DNA from: Herbaspirillum sp. SJZ107
Lineage (GTDB): Bacteria; Pseudomonadota; Gammaproteobacteria; Burkholderiales; Burkholderiaceae_D
Direction: 5' to 3'
Assembly (NCBI RefSeq): GCF_006715485.1
Contig: NZ_VFNH01000001.1
Location: 1,984,001 to 2,048,000 of the forward strand
DNA length: 64,000 nt
Position 1 is the stretch's first letter. The number at the start of each line of letters is the position of its first letter. The notes beneath the pieces were generated by a model. The model saw nothing but the letters and a program-made list of their open reading frames with translations, was not told the DNA's origin and searched no databases. Below are positions 51,601 through 59,885 of the stretch, piece after piece. A program made the translations under genes and the position numbers.

Positions 51601-51779
51601 CGACCAACATCGACATGAGCCTGTCGTACAACCTGACGCCGGCACTGCGCCTGTCGCTGGAAGGCCAGAACCTGACCGACACGCCGCTGCGCTACGGACG
51701 CGACACGCAGCGCAACGACACCCTGCTGTACGTCCATTCGGGGCGTTCGTACGTGGTCGGCCTGAACTACAAGTACTAG
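48678..51779 (+). CDS. TonB-dependent receptor
   Basis: The 1033-residue outer-membrane receptor has a signal peptide (LVSLGVLAMLSGLQATAHA), a Gln/Ala-rich linker to about residue 83, and a plug with KAEDIAKFPDANLAESLQRV then PGVAL. The 22-strand barrel ends in YVVGLNYKY, with the terminal aromatic residue of outer-membrane proteins. It belongs to the Xanthomonas/Caulobacter TonB receptor type that imports oligosaccharides. CGGAGACATCGAACA precedes the ATG. GH35 is divergent and shares the control region, which suggests a galactose-containing substrate (inference). Confidence 0.9.
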   Translation: MKNTAPSARRRQRRTLVSLGVLAMLSGLQATAHAQQSAAQADQAPAANETSQAEQARQVNAGPPNDGAPPQAQPQRLAQAGGQPDNVVNVTGFRASLNSALNTKKNSDGIVDVIKAEDIAKFPDANLAESLQRVPGVALARGDGGEGKQITVRGLNAGFTRVRINGIEGVAATGASDINGSTNRGRGFDFSVFASELFNSLEVRKTSEAAIEEGSLGATVDLRTARPFDFKGRTFSVGGQEMHNSLTGKTQPRVTALFSDRWDTAYGKVGVLLSGAYSKRRATEEGYEAVEILSASNDGGFCSPVGAARQNPASDPIKGITPAMCGSGMPRALDATAYNAVMGRTDNFGGTVANPAAGSGAFHPRIPRYRRSQTDYERTGITNSYQWRNADSELNLDLMYGKFANKRYDNYISAVSFGRNLGSNGKPQTSILDAHFDDNGSWDYGRFNGVDVRSEGLLDVYTTKFRQHVLSGSHRFSDRVKLDFMTGTSKSGLNEPMRTTVQFDAPNVNGFSWDFRDNRNVPTLNFGIDVSNPNNFQFNNQDAAGNVRGMFVGRYLDTTNKLQTHAANLHWELNDHLTTHFGISKRKNTWTNYEIGNSANGLPLPAGVSMADISRQISGFGAGLGGSGVPSSWAAVDLDKFLGVYNIECHCAAVPGSEYNVLAQTNRGVEEKIDALYGMVDFNYDLWNITWRGNVGVRGAETKATSMALINVQGQLQPNSGTKKYRDWLPALNLTAQLPKDVFLRFSAGKTLSRPEYTDLAPNATVSPIAQSVSIGNPNLDPIRANTYDLQAEWYYAKNAMVSLGHFRKDIKSFIQTVNERVPYNTLGLPNELLILNGCSLTGAPICQTLPTTEVNVSRKVNTAGGPLKGYEFNLQAPFSFLPGMWSNFGLLANATRVKSKITYITRVDNPATPANEQLTQVADFTGLSPRTHNLTLYYEDAKFSARVSSAHRSKYILAVLGDVSGHDYTIVDGSTNIDMSLSYNLTPALRLSLEGQNLTDTPLRYGRDTQRNDTLLYVHSGRSYVVGLNYKY

Positions 51780-54350
51780 TCAGCTGCGTGCCAGGAATGC
51801 CGCGATCCGGTCGACGTCGACCGGTTTGACGAAGTACTCGTCGAAGCCGGCCTCCCTGGCGGCGGCGCGGTCCTGTTCCTGGCCATAGCCGGTCACCGCG
51901 GCCAGGACTGTGCGCGCCGTTTCGGGCTGGCTGCGCAGCCGCCGCGCCATCTCGTTGCCGTTCATGTCCGGCAAGCCGATGTCGATCAGGCAGACATCGG
52001 GCCGCTCGGTCCGTGCCCGTACCAGCGCCCGCGCCGACGAGGCCTCGACGACGACGTCATGGCCGAGGAGCCGGCACAGCGCCGCCAGCACCTCGGCGGC
52101 ATCGACATTGTCGTCGACCACCATGATTCGCAAGCGCCTGCCGGGAGAACCCAGCGATGACGCCGGCGGCAGCTCGGCCAGCGGGCCGTCCTGGCCGATG
52201 GAGCGCGGCAAGGTGAGGACGAAGCGGCTACCCTGCCCCAGCCCGGCACTGTGCAGCGCGATCGTCCCGCCATGCAGCTCGACCAGGCGCTTGACCAGCG
52301 CCAGCCCGATGCCCAGGCCACCCTGGGAACGGTCGGATGCACGCTCGGCCTGGACAAACAGCGCGAATGCATGGGCCAGCACGTCCTGGGTCATGCCGAT
52401 GCCGTTGTCGCTGACCGTGATCACGACGTCGCGCTCGGACGCCTGCAGCTCGACGCCGATCACGCCGCCTTCCGGCGTGTACTTGGCCGCATTGGCCAGG
52501 CCGTTGGCGAGGCACTGCACCAGCCGCTTCAGGTCGCCGTTGACAGGCGCCGGCTGCGGCATCACCCCGACCGTAAGACGATGGGCACGCGCCTCGATCA
52601 GCGGCTTGACCTGCTCGACAGCGGCGGCGACGACCGTCCTGGCATCGATCTCGTGCAGGTCGAGCGTCACCAGGCCGCGGGTCACGCGCGACACGTCGAG
52701 CAGGTCGTCGATCAGGCCCACCATGTGCTTGACCTGGCGCGAGATGATGGCGCTGGTGAGTCCGACCCGTTCCGCGTCCAGGCGGCCCAGGCGCAGCAGC
52801 TCCGCCGCCGAGCTGATCGGTGCCAGCGGATTGCGCAATTCGTGCGCCAGCATCGCCAGGAATTCGTCCTTGCGCCTGTCGTTTTCGCGCAGCGCGAACG
52901 CCGCCCGCGCCCGCGTCACGGCTTCCCAGGTGCGCGCAGCCGTCTGACGCATCAGCTCGACATCGGCATCGGTCCATGCGCGCGGTTTGTCGTGGTGGGC
53001 GAACATGAAGGCGACCGTCTTGCCGCCGACCTGGATCGGCGCCGCGATCGATGCGCGCGCACCGATCTCGGCGTGGGCCTGGGCCGCTTCCCCAGCCGTC
53101 CTGGGATCGGTGACGAGGTCGGTGACCCGCATGACCCGTCCCGCGCGCAGATCCGCGGCCAGGTCGAGACCGTAGTCGTCCAGCCGCTCCCGGCGCGCCG
53201 GCAGGTCGGGCACGCGGCTGACGTCATTGTAATTGTGGCCGACGACGCCGTATTCGACCGCCTCGTCCATGCTCACGTAGCCGACGCGCGGCACATCGAG
53301 GATGCGCGCCAGCTCTTCGGTGGCGACGCGCATCATCGCTGCCGGATCGTCGGCGACGCCCCGCAAGCGGTCGCCGAGCTCGAGCAGCATGGTCTTGTAG
53401 GCCTCTGCCTGCTGGGTTGCAAGGATCGTCTCCTTGCGCGCGGTGATGTCGTCGAAGAAGACCGCCAGGCCGTCGTCGAGCGCGGGGTAGACCCGGATCT
53501 CTATCCAGGCGGACGCGCCGCCGTCGAGGATCCGATGGAATTCGATGGCTTCCATCCGACCGCCCGCGCGCACGCGGCGGTACAGCGCCTCGACCTCGGT
53601 GCCGATCAGGTCCGGAAAGACGTCCCAGAAGCGGCGTCCGCGCAAGTCCGGCAGCGGGGCGCCGGCGATCCGTGCGGCGGCGCCGTTCACATACACCAGC
53701 GCCTCGTCGGCGTCGACCAAGACGAAGCCTTCGGTCATGGTGTCGAAAATGTGCTGGCTGCGGTCGCGCTCCTTGCGCAATGCCGCCTGTGCCAGCGCGT
53801 TTTCGACGGCCGACCAGGTACGCTCGGCCACGTCGCGCACGACCAGCATGTCGTCTGCGGTCCAGTGGCGCATGGCCGGCGTGGCGACATTCAGGTTGGC
53901 GACCCAGCGCCCGTCCTTGAACAGCGGCGCGACCAGGAGGGCGCCGATCCGCAGCAGCGCATAGTCCTGCGCGTAAGCGGCGGTCCTGGGATCGGCCTGG
54001 AGATCGTCGACGATGAAATCATGTCCCGCGCGCATGGTCGTGACGAATTCGGGGCCGAAATCGGCGATCCGCCCGGACGCCGGGATCGGCGGCATATCGG
54101 GCTGGAACCAGCCGCCACGGGTATGGAAAGTCGCGCCGTCGGCGCCGATCTCCGTGTACCAGCAGTGCGACGCATCCAGGTAAGCGGCCAGCAGCATGGT
54201 CGCCGTCCTCACGATGTCCTCGGGCGAGCGCAGCGATTTCAACTCGTCCGACAGCTTCAGCTGGAACGCGCGCCACTGTTCGTTGAGGCTTGCCGTCGCC
54301 CCCGGCAGCGCGGCGCCGGGGTTGTCGGGATCGTGGAGTGGCTGATGCAT
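51780..54350 (-). CDS. Hybrid sensor histidine kinase (GAF-PAS-GAF-HisKA-HATPase-REC)
   Basis: The 856-residue protein has no membrane span, so it is a soluble sensor. GAF domains are at about 40-190 and 330-490, with a PAS domain between them (FDTMTEGFVLVDADEALVYV). The kinase follows: phospho-acceptor His in LAHELRNPLAP (about 503), N box NGLANAAKYTPEGG, and G boxes DNGIGM and GGLGIGLALVK. A receiver domain ends the protein (LIDIGLPDMNG, phospho-Asp about 787; KPV near the end). The signal could be a small molecule or redox state. It is convergent with the TonB receptor gene, whose stop is directly adjacent. A role in the carbohydrate locus is not shown. Confidence 0.88.
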   Translation of the reverse strand: MHQPLHDPDNPGAALPGATASLNEQWRAFQLKLSDELKSLRSPEDIVRTATMLLAAYLDASHCWYTEIGADGATFHTRGGWFQPDMPPIPASGRIADFGPEFVTTMRAGHDFIVDDLQADPRTAAYAQDYALLRIGALLVAPLFKDGRWVANLNVATPAMRHWTADDMLVVRDVAERTWSAVENALAQAALRKERDRSQHIFDTMTEGFVLVDADEALVYVNGAAARIAGAPLPDLRGRRFWDVFPDLIGTEVEALYRRVRAGGRMEAIEFHRILDGGASAWIEIRVYPALDDGLAVFFDDITARKETILATQQAEAYKTMLLELGDRLRGVADDPAAMMRVATEELARILDVPRVGYVSMDEAVEYGVVGHNYNDVSRVPDLPARRERLDDYGLDLAADLRAGRVMRVTDLVTDPRTAGEAAQAHAEIGARASIAAPIQVGGKTVAFMFAHHDKPRAWTDADVELMRQTAARTWEAVTRARAAFALRENDRRKDEFLAMLAHELRNPLAPISSAAELLRLGRLDAERVGLTSAIISRQVKHMVGLIDDLLDVSRVTRGLVTLDLHEIDARTVVAAAVEQVKPLIEARAHRLTVGVMPQPAPVNGDLKRLVQCLANGLANAAKYTPEGGVIGVELQASERDVVITVSDNGIGMTQDVLAHAFALFVQAERASDRSQGGLGIGLALVKRLVELHGGTIALHSAGLGQGSRFVLTLPRSIGQDGPLAELPPASSLGSPGRRLRIMVVDDNVDAAEVLAALCRLLGHDVVVEASSARALVRARTERPDVCLIDIGLPDMNGNEMARRLRSQPETARTVLAAVTGYGQEQDRAAAREAGFDEYFVKPVDVDRIAAFLARS

Positions 54351-54415
54351 CGGGTATCGTGGCAGTATGACAGATGCCGCTACGATACCATCTTGGCGCC
54401 GCCTTTACTCCGCCT

Positions 54416-55363
54416 TTACTTCTTCTTCATATAGCCATGCATGTCGAGCCAGCGCGCGAAGGCGTCGAACCAGCCGGTACTGGTGGTCGTCTTCGGGTAC
54501 ATGCCGAAGCCGTGGCCGCCCTGCTCGTAGAGGTGGAATTCCACCGGGCGCTTGGCAGTGCGCCAGCTGTCGATCAGGCCGAAGCCGCCGTTGCCGAACA
54601 GCGGATCGTCGGCCGCCAGCGCGACGAACAGCGGCGGCGCGCCGGCCGGCACCTGCACCGCCGCCAGCGGACCGTAGACGTTGCCGATGAAGGCCGGCTT
54701 GGCATCCTGGCCGTGCAGGGCCGTCGCCATGGTCAGCATCGCGCCTGCCGAGAAGCCGACCATGCCGATGCGGTCGGGATCGACGTGCCACGCCGCCGCG
54801 CGCGAGCGCACCAGCGCGAAGGCGGCGCGCGCGTCCGCGATCTGCGGCGCCAGCGCCTTGGCCGGGTCCTGCTGCTGGGCCGCCCTGGCCGCCGCACCGT
54901 CGCGGGCGCCTTCGGTGAACATCCGCGCCATCGATTGCGAGAACGCGCCCATGTCGGCCGGGGTCTGGTTCAGGCGGTACTTCAGCACGAAGGCGGCGAC
55001 GCCGCGGTCGGCCAGCGCGCGCGCCACGTCCCAGCCCTCGTTGTTCATCGACAGCGTGCGGAAGCCGCCGCCGGGGGCGACGATCACCGCCGCCCCGCTG
55101 GCCTTGGCCGGATCGGGCAGGAACGGGGTCAGCGTCGCCACCGTCACGTTGCGGGCGAACACGCTGCCGTACTGGCGGTGCCAGCTCTCGGCCACGGTGG
55201 CGCCGGGCAGCGCGCCGGTGTTCAGGACGATCGCGTCCGGCTGCGGCGGGATTGCGATCGGGGTCATGGCGTCGTCCTGCGCCAGCGCCGGCATGGCGAA
55301 GCTTGCCGCCAGCGTGACGGCGCCGGCGAGGGTCCTGGACAGCATTCGAATCGTGGTGTGCAT
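54416..55363 (-). CDS. Secreted alpha/beta-hydrolase esterase (related to 23505)
   Basis: The 315-residue protein has a signal peptide (LAGAVTLAASFAMPALAQ) and alpha/beta-hydrolase landmarks: VIVAPGGGFRTL, AFVLKYRL, nucleophile GFSAGAMLTMA, Asp in AADDPLFG and His in GGHGFGM. It is similar in layout to the esterase at 23505. AAAAGGAGACAACC precedes the ATG. It follows the GH3 gene by 22 bases on the same strand, giving a second GH3-esterase operon. Deacetylation of oligosaccharides is likely but not shown. Confidence 0.8.
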   Translation of the reverse strand: MHTTIRMLSRTLAGAVTLAASFAMPALAQDDAMTPIAIPPQPDAIVLNTGALPGATVAESWHRQYGSVFARNVTVATLTPFLPDPAKASGAAVIVAPGGGFRTLSMNNEGWDVARALADRGVAAFVLKYRLNQTPADMGAFSQSMARMFTEGARDGAAARAAQQQDPAKALAPQIADARAAFALVRSRAAAWHVDPDRIGMVGFSAGAMLTMATALHGQDAKPAFIGNVYGPLAAVQVPAGAPPLFVALAADDPLFGNGGFGLIDSWRTAKRPVEFHLYEQGGHGFGMYPKTTTSTGWFDAFARWLDMHGYMKKK

Positions 55364-55385
55364 GGTTGTCTCCTTTTATAAGTGA

Positions 55386-58013
55386 TTATTGCGGCAGGAC
55401 CGCGCTGCGGCGCAGGGTCAGCGGCGCTTCCCGGCCCGCCACGCCGGCAGCAGGCTGGCCGGAACCGACACTGACCTTGTACTGCCCCGGCGTCAGCTGG
55501 CGGATGCCGTCGCGCGTGACGAAGCTCAGGTCGCGCGGCGACAGGCGGAAGCTGATGCGGCGCCGTTCGCCGGGCTCGAGCGACAGGCGCTGGAAGCCGC
55601 GCAGCGCCAGCCGCGGCGCCCCCTCCATGGCCGGCGGCGTCAGGTACAGCTGGGCGACCTCGTCGCCGGCGCGTCCACCCGTGTTGGTGACCTCGGTCGT
55701 GACCACGATGCCGTTTTCCGGCGCGCCGCCGACGTTCTCGATTTTCAGGGGCGCGTAGCCGAAGGTGGTATAGCTCAGGCCGGCGCCGAACGGGTACACC
55801 GGCGTGCCGCCATAGTAGCGGTAGGTGCGGCCCTTCATCGTGTAATCGTCGAACGGCGGCAGGTCGCCCAGGCCGCGGTAGAAGGTCAGCGGCAGGCGGC
55901 CGCCGGGGTCGGATGCGCCGGTCAGCACCCTGGCCACCGCCAGGCCGCCCGACTGGCCCGGATACCAGGCTTCGAGGATGGCGGCGGCGTTGTCCTTGGC
56001 CCAGGTCAGGTCGAGCGCGCTGCCGTTCATCAGCACCACCACCAGCGGCTTGCCCAGCGCCCGGGCGCGGTCGAGCAGGCGGCGCTGGTCGGCCGGCAGC
56101 TCGAGCGTGGTCTTGTCGCCGCCCGAGAAGCCTTCGGCCTTCACCGCCATCTCCTCGCCTTCGAGGTCCGAGGTCAGGCCGACCACGGCCACGACCACGT
56201 CGGCGTCGGCGACGCCGGCCCGCAGGTCGGCATCGACGTCGGTCGAGACGCGCTTCCAGAACAGGCCAGGCACGCCGGAACCGCCGGTCTCGGCGTGGAA
56301 GCGCAGCGGGTAGCGCTGCCCCTTTTCCAGGCGCACGTCGGCCAGCTGCAGCGGCTCGGCCCACTTCGAATAGGCGCTCGCCTCGACCGCCGGCTTGCCG
56401 TCCACCGTCAATGCCCCTTGCACGCCGCTGACGCCGATGCGGTACATGCCGCTTTCCGGCGCCACCAGGAAGCCGGTCCACTCGACCTTGTGGCGTTCGG
56501 CGACTTCCTTCAGTTCGAGCGCATGCGATTCCAGGCCCGGCTCGACGCGGGTCGCCGCCGGCTTGCTGTCGTAGGCCTGCGCATTGCGGTTGTAGTAGTC
56601 GGCCTGCAGCCCCGGCTTGCCGTCCGGGCTCAGGAGCGCCTCGCGCGGGACCGGGTCGCCGTCGGTGACCGAGGGGCCGGCCGGCACCAGGCGCACGCTG
56701 GCCGCCGGCAGCACGCGGCGCAGGCCGTCGACGACCGATACCGGCGGCGCCGACTGCGTCGACGAATAATTCCCGCGCAGGACGCGCGTCGCATCGGCCA
56801 GCGGGCCGACCACGGCCAGCTTCAGGCCCGGGCGCAGCGGCAGCACGCCGTCGTTCTTCAGCAGCACCAGGCTCTTGGTCGCCGCCTGCAGCGCCAGCTC
56901 CTGGTGGGCGGCGCTGCCGATGGCGCTGACCGGGACCGGCGTCCGGCCGGCGCGCTGCGCCAGGCCGGCAAGGTCGCCGTTGCGGTAGCGCGCCGAGAAC
57001 AGGCGCACCAGCGCCTGATCGATGTCGGCCGTGCCGATCAGGCCGCGTTGCCAGGCTTCGCGGTAGCGCGCCTCCAGGTTGGGCACGTCGCCCAGGGTCT
57101 TGGTATTGCACTCGTTGTCGGTGCCGGCTTTCAGCGCGACCGCCACCGCCGCCGCCGGATCGGGGGCGTACTTGTGCTGCTCCGAGATGTCGGTGACGGC
57201 ATCGCAATCGGACACCACGTAACCCTTGAAACCCCAGGCCCCGCGCAGGTGCTCCTTCATCAGCAGCTCGCTACCGCAGGCCGGCTGGCCGTTGATGCGG
57301 TTGTAGGCGCACATGATCGAACCGGCGCCGGCATCGACGATGGCCGCGCGGAAGGCAGGCAGATAGGTGTCCTCGAGGTCGTGCCGCGAGACGAAGACGT
57401 CGGCCACGTGGCGCGTCGATTCCGGTCCGCTGTGCACCGCGAAGTGCTTGGGCGTGGCGACCACGTCCGGCAGGTCCGGGTTCGCGCCCTGCATGCCCCC
57501 GATGAAGGCGACGCCGAGCGCCGCCGTCAGGTGCGGATCTTCACCGTAGGTTTCCTGGCCGCGGCCCCAGCGCGGATCGCGGAAGATGTTGATGTTGGGC
57601 GACCAGGTATCGAGGCCGGTTCCGATGCGGCCCAGGTGGCCGGTCTGCCGCCCCAGCGTATGCAGCGCGCGCACCTCGACGCTGATCGCGCCGGCCACCT
57701 GGCGCAGCAGCGGCGCGTCGAAGCTGGCCGCCAGTCCGATCGGCTCCGGGAAGTTGGTGGTCGGGATCGGTCCCATGGCACCGTGCAGCGATTCGGTCCA
57801 CCAGTTATAGGCGGGAATGCCGAGCCGCGGCACGGCGGGCGCGACGTTCAGCAACTGGCCGATCTTTTCGTCGAAGTTCATTCGCGCCACCAGCGCGCGG
57901 GCGCGCGCCTCGGCGTCAGTGCGCGAGTCGGCCGCGTGCGCGGTACTGCAGGCGGCCAGTGCAACGATCAAGGCAGCGTGCCAGGCCGGGCGGCCGGCTT
58001 TGTGTCTCCGCAT
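55386..58013 (-). CDS. GH3 beta-glycosidase with PA14 domain (second)
   Basis: The 875-residue protein is a GH3 enzyme: PKHFAVHSGPE (189-199) and nucleophile Asp269 in VVSDCDAV. A PA14 insert lies at about 470-595 (YRIGVSGVQGALTVDGKPAV) and a fibronectin III-like tail at the end. The signal has LALAAC (Cys22), which fits a lipobox, unlike the other GH3 at 40881. WWTESLHGAMG and DTWSPNINIFRDPRWGRGQE support the beta-xylosidase/beta-glucosidase branch. Its operon with an esterase repeats the arrangement at 39962-43556. Confidence 0.88.
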   Translation of the reverse strand: MRRHKAGRPAWHAALIVALAACSTAHAADSRTDAEARARALVARMNFDEKIGQLLNVAPAVPRLGIPAYNWWTESLHGAMGPIPTTNFPEPIGLAASFDAPLLRQVAGAISVEVRALHTLGRQTGHLGRIGTGLDTWSPNINIFRDPRWGRGQETYGEDPHLTAALGVAFIGGMQGANPDLPDVVATPKHFAVHSGPESTRHVADVFVSRHDLEDTYLPAFRAAIVDAGAGSIMCAYNRINGQPACGSELLMKEHLRGAWGFKGYVVSDCDAVTDISEQHKYAPDPAAAVAVALKAGTDNECNTKTLGDVPNLEARYREAWQRGLIGTADIDQALVRLFSARYRNGDLAGLAQRAGRTPVPVSAIGSAAHQELALQAATKSLVLLKNDGVLPLRPGLKLAVVGPLADATRVLRGNYSSTQSAPPVSVVDGLRRVLPAASVRLVPAGPSVTDGDPVPREALLSPDGKPGLQADYYNRNAQAYDSKPAATRVEPGLESHALELKEVAERHKVEWTGFLVAPESGMYRIGVSGVQGALTVDGKPAVEASAYSKWAEPLQLADVRLEKGQRYPLRFHAETGGSGVPGLFWKRVSTDVDADLRAGVADADVVVAVVGLTSDLEGEEMAVKAEGFSGGDKTTLELPADQRRLLDRARALGKPLVVVLMNGSALDLTWAKDNAAAILEAWYPGQSGGLAVARVLTGASDPGGRLPLTFYRGLGDLPPFDDYTMKGRTYRYYGGTPVYPFGAGLSYTTFGYAPLKIENVGGAPENGIVVTTEVTNTGGRAGDEVAQLYLTPPAMEGAPRLALRGFQRLSLEPGERRRISFRLSPRDLSFVTRDGIRQLTPGQYKVSVGSGQPAAGVAGREAPLTLRRSAVLPQ

Positions 58014-58339
58014 ATGCTCTCCCCTTGTGCGGTTGTTGTTATATGTTAGTCCGATGCTTGCGATAACATTCAGCGGATCGGGGAACCGCCGCGCGCAACA
58101 TCGTGGACTTGCAAGGGAATGTAGTGGAATGCAGTCGAGCGGACTAATTACTTTTTACTGTTGAGCGATATCGAAATCGGTATCGATGCAGGCAGGGCCG
58201 GCAGTAGATCGGGTTACGCCGGAAGCCGCGTAACATCTATGTCAGGCGCAATCATTTTACAGCGAGCGATACCGGCCACCGGCTGAGCGCGCCCCGGCGG
58301 CAGCCGGCCACCAGGCGCCAAGCGGTGGCCGCCACCCTG
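58014..58339. promoter_or_regulatory. Control region upstream of the second GH3 gene
   Basis: This 326-base gap has no supported gene. TGTTAGTCC at 58044 and GCGATAACA at 58060-58068 form a split operator; the latter is the exact inverse of TGTTATCGC from the sites at 43577 and 43646. A further inverted repeat, CGATATCGAAATCGGTATCG (58166-58185), has 9-base arms with one mismatch. The part from about 58190 to 58339 shows nothing recognisable. Confidence 0.45.
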
Positions 58340-58819
58340 TCAGCCGCGCTTCGCCGCCTCGATCGCTGCGATGTCGATCTTGCGCATCCCCATCATCGCC
58401 TGGAACGCGCGCTGCGACACGGCCGGATCCGGATCGGCGATCGCCGCGCTCAGCGCGCGCGGCGTGATCTGCCACGACAGGCCCCACTTGTCCTTGCACC
58501 AGCCGCATTCGCTTTCCTGTCCGCCGTTGCCGACGATCGCATTCCACAGGCGGTCGGTCTCGGCCTGGTCCTCGGTGGCTACCTGGAAGGAAAAGGCTTC
58601 GCTGTGCCGGAAGGCCGGACCACCGTTCAGGCCGAGGCAGGGAATGCCGATCACAGTGAATTGCACCGTCAGTACGTCGCCCGCCTTCCCGGCGGGATAA
58701 TCGGTGGGCGCGCGGAACACGGCGCCGACTGCGCTGTCGGGAAAGGTGGCGGCGTAGAATTGCGCCGCGTCCAGTGCAGTGCCATCGAACCACAGGCAAA
58801 TCGTGTTCTTGCTGACCAT
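58340..58819 (-). CDS. VOC-family protein (PhnB/3-demethylubiquinone methyltransferase-like fold)
   Basis: The 159-residue protein starts at ATG 58819, with GGAGG 5 bases upstream; the ATG at 58831 lies before that site. NTICLWFDGTALDAAQFYAA, GIPCLGLNGGPAFRHSEAFS and CGWCKDKWGLSWQITPRAL are typical of the PhnB-like branch of the VOC superfamily. These small metal-fold proteins have varied or unknown functions. It appears unrelated to the sugar genes. Confidence 0.85.
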   Translation of the reverse strand: MVSKNTICLWFDGTALDAAQFYAATFPDSAVGAVFRAPTDYPAGKAGDVLTVQFTVIGIPCLGLNGGPAFRHSEAFSFQVATEDQAETDRLWNAIVGNGGQESECGWCKDKWGLSWQITPRALSAAIADPDPAVSQRAFQAMMGMRKIDIAAIEAAKRG

Positions 58820-58859
58820 GCTGTCCTCCATCGACGCGTGTTTAGCGTCACAAGTGACG

Positions 58860-59885
58860 TCAGTACGAGCTTCGCATTTCCTTTATTGCACGTTCGAGTT
58901 CGGCTTCATCCTTATTGGCAACTGCTTTCACGCCAAGCGTTTTCTTGACGTTTTCGATGCTCTCGTTTAAGTCGGTGGGACTGGGCGATAATTTTACGAT
59001 AGCGCCGGCAGTGTCGTATCCCACGATATCGGCTGTATGCGCCTTCAGCAGAATACTGCGTGTGCCCACGGCATAGTCGCCGATGTCCGGTCCCAGAGAG
59101 AAGGCCTCGCGACCGGCGGGTGGCCCATCGACATGGCCGCTCCCTCTGCTGCCAAAAAGACCGGAACCTGCCACACTCCCGATACCTCCGAGGGCGCTGC
59201 CGGCGCTGCGGCCGCTCCAGCTATCGGCGCTCGGTCGCCCGATTCCCATTCGCTGGCCGCCCGTGAGGGCGCCGCCCATTCGTTCCACTGCCAAGCGCTC
59301 GCTTGCCAGTCGGCTCAGCTCCCCAAGCTCCTGGATTGCCGCCCGATTCTTGACATGCATTGCGAGCTGTTCCAGCGCGGTCGATGCGACGGAGAATGGC
59401 TTGAGCTGCACCGCGCCGTTGACGACCGTCGTTGCGGCCTGGTATACCGCCGGTGAACTGGCTTCGAGTTCCGCCAGCTGTGCTTTCACTGTTTTATACA
59501 CCACCACGACCGGCTGCGGCGTCGCGATCCTGCAGTCGGCGACTTTCACTTCACGTGCAGCAGGCACCTTCATCCCGGCGACGACGATCGCGATCTCGCG
59601 CCTCGGCGGCATCAACAACAAGGTGGCATTCCTGTTGGCCGGCGCACAGGTCAGCATGCAGGTCAGCTCGCCCTTGGCATCCGACGCGTCCGGACAGACC
59701 GCGCTGGCGTAGGGCTTATCGTTACGGAAGATCGTGAATCCCGAGACCCGGGCCAATGGTACAGGCGTGCCGAGGTCCAGTTGTTGCACCATCACCCGGA
59801 TCGGTACCGGGGCTTCTTCCGCCCTTGACATCCCGGCCGCGCACATCACCGCGACCGCAAGCGCACATTTTTCTGCTGTTTTCAC
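58860..59885 (-). CDS. Secreted protein of unknown function, first-type (operon partner of 59882)
   Basis: The 341-residue protein has a signal peptide (CALAVAVMCAAGMSRAEE). Residues about 25-120 look like a beta-sandwich with four cysteines (VCPDASDAKGELTCMLTCAP and VADCRIA), which may pair in the periplasm. A helical part follows to about 205, then a Gly/Ser-rich linker (about 205-255), and an acidic-basic C-terminal helix (ADKDEAELERAIKEM-like). No family is recognised. It overlaps the upstream gene by ATGA, so the two are co-expressed. Codon use is less GC-rich than the neighbours by eye. Confidence 0.65.
   Translation of the reverse strand: MKTAEKCALAVAVMCAAGMSRAEEAPVPIRVMVQQLDLGTPVPLARVSGFTIFRNDKPYASAVCPDASDAKGELTCMLTCAPANRNATLLLMPPRREIAIVVAGMKVPAAREVKVADCRIATPQPVVVVYKTVKAQLAELEASSPAVYQAATTVVNGAVQLKPFSVASTALEQLAMHVKNRAAIQELGELSRLASERLAVERMGGALTGGQRMGIGRPSADSWSGRSAGSALGGIGSVAGSGLFGSRGSGHVDGPPAGREAFSLGPDIGDYAVGTRSILLKAHTADIVGYDTAGAIVKLSPSPTDLNESIENVKKTLGVKAVANKDEAELERAIKEMRSSY

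Noticed and set aside
58257..58799. 180-residue minus frame overlapping the VOC gene
   Set aside because: It is in another frame of the VOC gene and its upstream gap; the VOC frame has clear family motifs and a ribosome site.
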